A stretch of 7,379 bases of DNA from Chlamydiia bacterium (GTDB lineage Bacteria > Chlamydiota > Chlamydiia > Chlamydiales > FEN-1388). Both the position numbers and the translations under genes were made by a program. The stretch lies in contig PMZB01000226.1 in assembly GCA_003170575.1 (NCBI GenBank), forward strand, positions 1-7,379, given 5' to 3'. Below the pieces are notes generated by a model. The model ran no database searches and was not told the DNA's origin. It saw nothing but the letters and a program-made list of their open reading frames with translations. Shown here in pieces: positions 4,515-7,379 of this stretch (positions within the stretch are counted from its first letter, which is position 1; each line of letters begins with the position of its first letter).

Positions 4515-7142
4515 ATGACCACAACCGTCGATAACACAAAAGCCTCCTATACACCCATGATGGCTCAATGGGCAACATGTAAAGACAAAGTGGGAGATGC
4601 GCTTCTCTTATTTCGTCTGGGAGATTTTTACGAAGCATTTGGGGAAGATGCCTCTACAGTATCCCAAGTTCTTGAGCTTACGCTTACGAAAAGACAAAAT
4701 GTGCCGATGTGCGGAATCCCCTGGCATGCCAGCGACTCCTACGTAGACAAGCTTTTGCTCAAAGGATACTCAGTTGCTATTGCAGAACAGGTCGCCGCGG
4801 ATACTGAAGGCAAAGCACTCATGGAGCGGCGTGTTGTGCGGATCTTAACTCCCGCCACAACCATGAGGTCCGCGCTTTTGCAAGACTCCTTTCTTTCACT
4901 TTTTGCATCAGTTGCACGTGAAGGAGATACTTGGGGAGTTGCACTCGTAGATGTAACCACAGCACTTTTTCAGGTATTTGAAACAACTATCAAAGCTGAA
5001 CTAATCCAAGAGCTTATTCGGCTTCAGCCAAAAGAGCTTCTTTGCAGTACAAGTTTTGCGGCGCATGAGGCTGATCTTATTCAAGACTTGCAAAAAGCAA
5101 TTCCTCTAAAAAAAATAACAGCCCCATCGTGGATTTTTGAAGAAAAAGCTGCAACCAAGGTGCTAGAGAATCATTTTGGCGTACTTTCTCTTGAAGGGTT
5201 AGCTCTTGCAGAAAAAAAAGCAGCGACGTCAGCTGCAGGCGCGCTTCTCTCCCATTTAAAAGAGACCCTTCTCGCCCCAGTTTCGCACCTGAAAGGCATT
5301 GCCTGCCTGTCTTTTAAAAAGACGATGCAGCTTGATCGGCCAACCCTCACTAATCTGGAAATATTTGAAACCACATCCCACGCACAGGGTGCTCTTAGCC
5401 TGTTTTCCCTTCTTAACAAAACCCGCACTCCTATGGGCGCACGACTGCTCAGAACCTTTCTGATCAGCCCGCTTCTTTGCGTTGACGAAATTACAGCCCG
5501 CCAAGATATCGTGAAGGCTTTTTTCTCATTTATACAAAAAACACCCTCCCAATTTACCCATGCAGAACAAGCTCTCAGCGGCATCAAGGATTTAGAACGC
5601 CTTATCCTGCGCATTCAAACAGGAAGCGCAGGCCCAAGGGAAATCCTGTTTCTGGCGCACTCTCTATCCCATATCTCTTCCCTTAAAAACGCTCTTTCTT
5701 CTGTTTCGCATAAGAATCTCTCAGAAAAAGCAGCCTCAATGCCTCACTTTTTGGAACTTATCACTCTTATTACAAAGACTCTCTCAGATGAACCACCGCT
5801 TCGTATTACCGATGGCGGAGCTATTAGAGAAGGCGTTCACCCTGAGCTAGATGAGCTACGCAACATTAAAAACTCAAACCAGGAGTGGCTCATTACCTAC
5901 CAAAACTCTTTGCGAGAAGAGCTCGGCATAAAAACGCTTCGTGTCGGCTATACACGGGTATTTGGTTTTTATATTGAAGTAAGCCGCGGCCAAGCAGACA
6001 AAATCCCTGCTTCCTTCCACAGAAGGCAAACGCTCACGAACGCTGAGCGGTATATCTCAGAAGAGTTGAAAGTATATGAAGAAAAGGTGCTCACAGCTGA
6101 AAAGCGGATTGAAAGCCTTGAAGCAATAATTTTTGAAGAGCTTAAAGAAAAAGTCATCTCCTTTGCCCAGGAGGTTTTGAGCGCAGCAAAATGCATAGGA
6201 GAGTTTGACACATACCTTTCATTAGCCTCAGCCGCGCATGCAAATAACTATACCTGCCCACAGGTTGTTGAAGAGCCAGTGTTTGAAGTTATCGATGGGC
6301 GCCACCCAATAGCTGAAAAACAAATGGGCGCATCGCTTTTCGTACCAAATGATGTACACCTTCATGCCAAGGGGGCCTCACTCCTTCTCATAACTGGCCC
6401 AAACATGGCTGGAAAGTCTACATTTGTACGCCAGGCAGCTCTTCTTGCAATCATGACCCAGATTGGCTCCTTTGTCCCGGCGAAAAAAGCGACCATTGGC
6501 ATTGTTGACAGAGTGTTTAGCCGCATAGGCGCAAGCGATGATCTATTTAGAGGACAATCTACCTTTATGGTGGAGATGGCAGAAACAGCAAGCATTTTGA
6601 ATCAAGCAACTTCCCGCTCGCTCATCTTGCTTGATGAGATTGGCCGCGGCACAAGTACTTATGATGGCATTTCCATTGCATGGGCTGTTGTCGAGTATCT
6701 TCTTCGCAACATCAAAGAAAATCCCAGAACGCTTTTTGCCACACACTATTATGAGCTCACAGCTTTGGAGAATGAATATAGCGCACTTAAAAACATGAAT
6801 GTGGCAGTGTCAGAAGAGGAAAGCGGAGTGAGATTTCTGTACAAAGTAATCCCAGGAAAAACAGATAGAAGTTATGGGATTTTTGTAGCAAAACTTGCTG
6901 GACTGCCCGCACACGTTATCCAAAGGGCAGAAACTATATTGGTACAGCTTGAGCAACAAAAAAGAGGCAAGAAACTCAGCCAAAGTTTCCAGCCAGAACT
7001 CTTCACCTTATCCAAAAACAACGTTAACAATCAAAAAGAAAATCTTGCATGTTATGATTTTTTAAAGAATTTAGATCTTGTAAAAACCTCTCCTCTTGAG
7101 TGTTTCACAAAGCTTATAAAGTTCAAAAGCACACTCGCCTAG
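4515..7142 (+). CDS. mutS: DNA mismatch repair protein MutS
   Basis: An 875-aa MutS, the dimeric ATPase that binds mismatches and small loops in newly replicated DNA and recruits MutL. Mismatch-recognition domain: TPMMAQW (13-19) and GDFYEAF (36-42), with the mismatch-reading Phe38 and Glu40. The connector, lever and clamp follow, including NSLREELGIKTLRVGYTRVF (464-483) and an IEVS stretch. The ATPase domain has Walker A GPNMAGKST (628-636, K634), the signature region around 672-688, Walker B LILLDEIGRGTST (703-715, D707/E708) and the ATHYYELT loop (H744). A helix-turn-helix dimer region (YGIFVAKLAGLP) follows near 787-798. The tail holds QPELF (826-830), which fits a sliding-clamp-binding peptide, and a final LDLVKTSPLECFTKLIKFK like the usual MutS ending. 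The frame extends to a TTG at 4503, but the ATG at 4515 fits family N-termini and has GGA seven bases upstream. Nothing suggests inactivation. It lies 50 bp after the preceding gene. Confidence 0.97.
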   Translation: MTTTVDNTKASYTPMMAQWATCKDKVGDALLLFRLGDFYEAFGEDASTVSQVLELTLTKRQNVPMCGIPWHASDSYVDKLLLKGYSVAIAEQVAADTEGKALMERRVVRILTPATTMRSALLQDSFLSLFASVAREGDTWGVALVDVTTALFQVFETTIKAELIQELIRLQPKELLCSTSFAAHEADLIQDLQKAIPLKKITAPSWIFEEKAATKVLENHFGVLSLEGLALAEKKAATSAAGALLSHLKETLLAPVSHLKGIACLSFKKTMQLDRPTLTNLEIFETTSHAQGALSLFSLLNKTRTPMGARLLRTFLISPLLCVDEITARQDIVKAFFSFIQKTPSQFTHAEQALSGIKDLERLILRIQTGSAGPREILFLAHSLSHISSLKNALSSVSHKNLSEKAASMPHFLELITLITKTLSDEPPLRITDGGAIREGVHPELDELRNIKNSNQEWLITYQNSLREELGIKTLRVGYTRVFGFYIEVSRGQADKIPASFHRRQTLTNAERYISEELKVYEEKVLTAEKRIESLEAIIFEELKEKVISFAQEVLSAAKCIGEFDTYLSLASAAHANNYTCPQVVEEPVFEVIDGRHPIAEKQMGASLFVPNDVHLHAKGASLLLITGPNMAGKSTFVRQAALLAIMTQIGSFVPAKKATIGIVDRVFSRIGASDDLFRGQSTFMVEMAETASILNQATSRSLILLDEIGRGTSTYDGISIAWAVVEYLLRNIKENPRTLFATHYYELTALENEYSALKNMNVAVSEEESGVRFLYKVIPGKTDRSYGIFVAKLAGLPAHVIQRAETILVQLEQQKRGKKLSQSFQPELFTLSKNNVNNQKENLACYDFLKNLDLVKTSPLECFTKLIKFKSTLA

Positions 7143-7173
7143 TAAAATTTATTCGCATCCTAAAAAAAAATTG

Positions 7174-7204
7174 TTGACAAATGTTTTATTTTATGAGATT
7201 TATT
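7174..7204 (+). promoter_or_regulatory. Candidate promoter for the 33-aa basic protein gene
   Basis: A perfect TTGACA at 7174-7179 follows an A-run in the 95-bp gap after mutS. The -10 is less clear: TTTATT (7199-7204) at 19 bp or TATTAA (7201-7206) at 21 bp, each four of six matches. The long spacing and imperfect -10 would suit a weak or regulated promoter. The predicted leader is under 30 bases. Confidence 0.5.
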
Positions 7205-7223
7205 AAAGAGTCCATGAAAATCA

Positions 7224-7231
7224 TAAGGAGG
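7224..7231 (+). promoter_or_regulatory. Strong ribosome binding site before the 33-aa gene
   Basis: TAAGGAGG, an eight-base match to the 16S anti-Shine-Dalgarno, ends six bases before the ATG at 7238. It is among the best in the window and is the main evidence that the very short reading frame is translated. Confidence 0.85.
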
Positions 7232-7237
7232 TTAACC

Positions 7238-7339
7238 ATGGTAAAGAAAGCAACAGCGAAACCAAGAGCAAAAAAAATGATGAAAAAGTGCGTATGCCGC
7301 ACATGCTCAACAAAAAAAGTGGTCAAAAAACGTAAATAA
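7238..7339 (+). CDS. 33-aa Lys/Cys-rich basic microprotein, unrecognised
   Basis: The frame starts MVKKATAKPRAKK and ends KKVVKKRK. It has 12 Lys, 3 Arg and no Asp or Glu in 33 residues, plus a cysteine cluster CVCRTC (C18, C20, C23). The strong ribosome binding site, its own TTGACA element and the clean stop support a real gene. The AxAKPxAKK and KKVVKK style recalls the Lys/Ala-rich tails of chlamydial histone-like proteins (Hc1/Hc2), which compact DNA in the infectious form. This suggests a nucleic-acid-binding role, but the protein is far shorter and the resemblance may be compositional only. The three cysteines could bind metal in an oligomer or form disulfides. A short ribosomal-protein-like or RNA-binding peptide is an alternative. 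It is too short for most gene finders. Confidence 0.75.
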   Translation: MVKKATAKPRAKKMMKKCVCRTCSTKKVVKKRK

Positions 7340-7379
7340 TATTATTTAACAACATTTGAAGACTGTATATCTTCTTATG

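Noticed and set aside
5171..5614. 147-aa minus-strand frame inside mutS
   Set aside because: It lies wholly opposite conserved MutS core sequence, is Arg/Ser-rich in the way of shadow frames and has no supporting signals.
7358..7374. GAAGA-N7-TCTTC as a terminator for the 33-aa gene
   Set aside because: The stem is only five base pairs, mostly A-T, and is not followed by a T-run before the window ends, so termination cannot be supported.
7377..7379. ATG at the last three bases as a start of another gene
   Set aside because: There is no downstream sequence to read and no clear ribosome binding site before it.

Overview
The window looks like chromosomal DNA of a chlamydia, probably an amoeba- or arthropod-associated (environmental) lineage rather than Chlamydia proper. 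This is an inference. It rests on AT-leaning composition, a MutS whose N-terminus reads like chlamydial MutS, lineage-type membrane proteins with no familiar relatives, and a tiny Lys/Cys-rich basic protein reminiscent of chlamydial histone-like proteins. No rRNA, tRNA, CRISPR array, insertion sequence or phage gene was seen.

Left block (1-2935). A plus-strand gene (1-1185) encodes an unnamed protein that reads as a protein-kinase-like fold followed by one C-terminal membrane segment. It meets, tail to tail and with 7 bp between stops, a minus-strand two-gene operon. That operon is a major facilitator transporter (2935-1790) followed 9 bp later by a thioredoxin-fold peroxiredoxin-like protein (1780-1193) whose ribosome binding site overlaps the transporter's stop codon.

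Middle (2936-3089) is a 154-bp divergent intergenic region with candidate promoters on both strands and a short dyad (2983-2999) placed as an operator might be. From it a second operon runs on the plus strand: a 108-aa two-hydrophobic-lobe protein (3090-3416), then a 344-aa membrane-associated protein (3430-4464) carrying three phased 25-residue repeats. Neither is recognised; export to a host-facing membrane is a possibility only.

Right block (4515-7339). mutS (4515-7142) is a full-length mismatch-recognition ATPase with intact Walker A/B motifs, mismatch-reading Phe-x-Glu and a clamp-binding peptide. It is followed by a gene with its own TTGACA promoter element and strong ribosome binding site, encoding a 33-aa protein with 15 basic residues, no acidic residues and a Cys-x-Cys-x-x-Cys cluster.

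The most promising unexplained items are the 33-aa protein, the kinase-like membrane-anchored protein and the repeat protein with its small operon partner.
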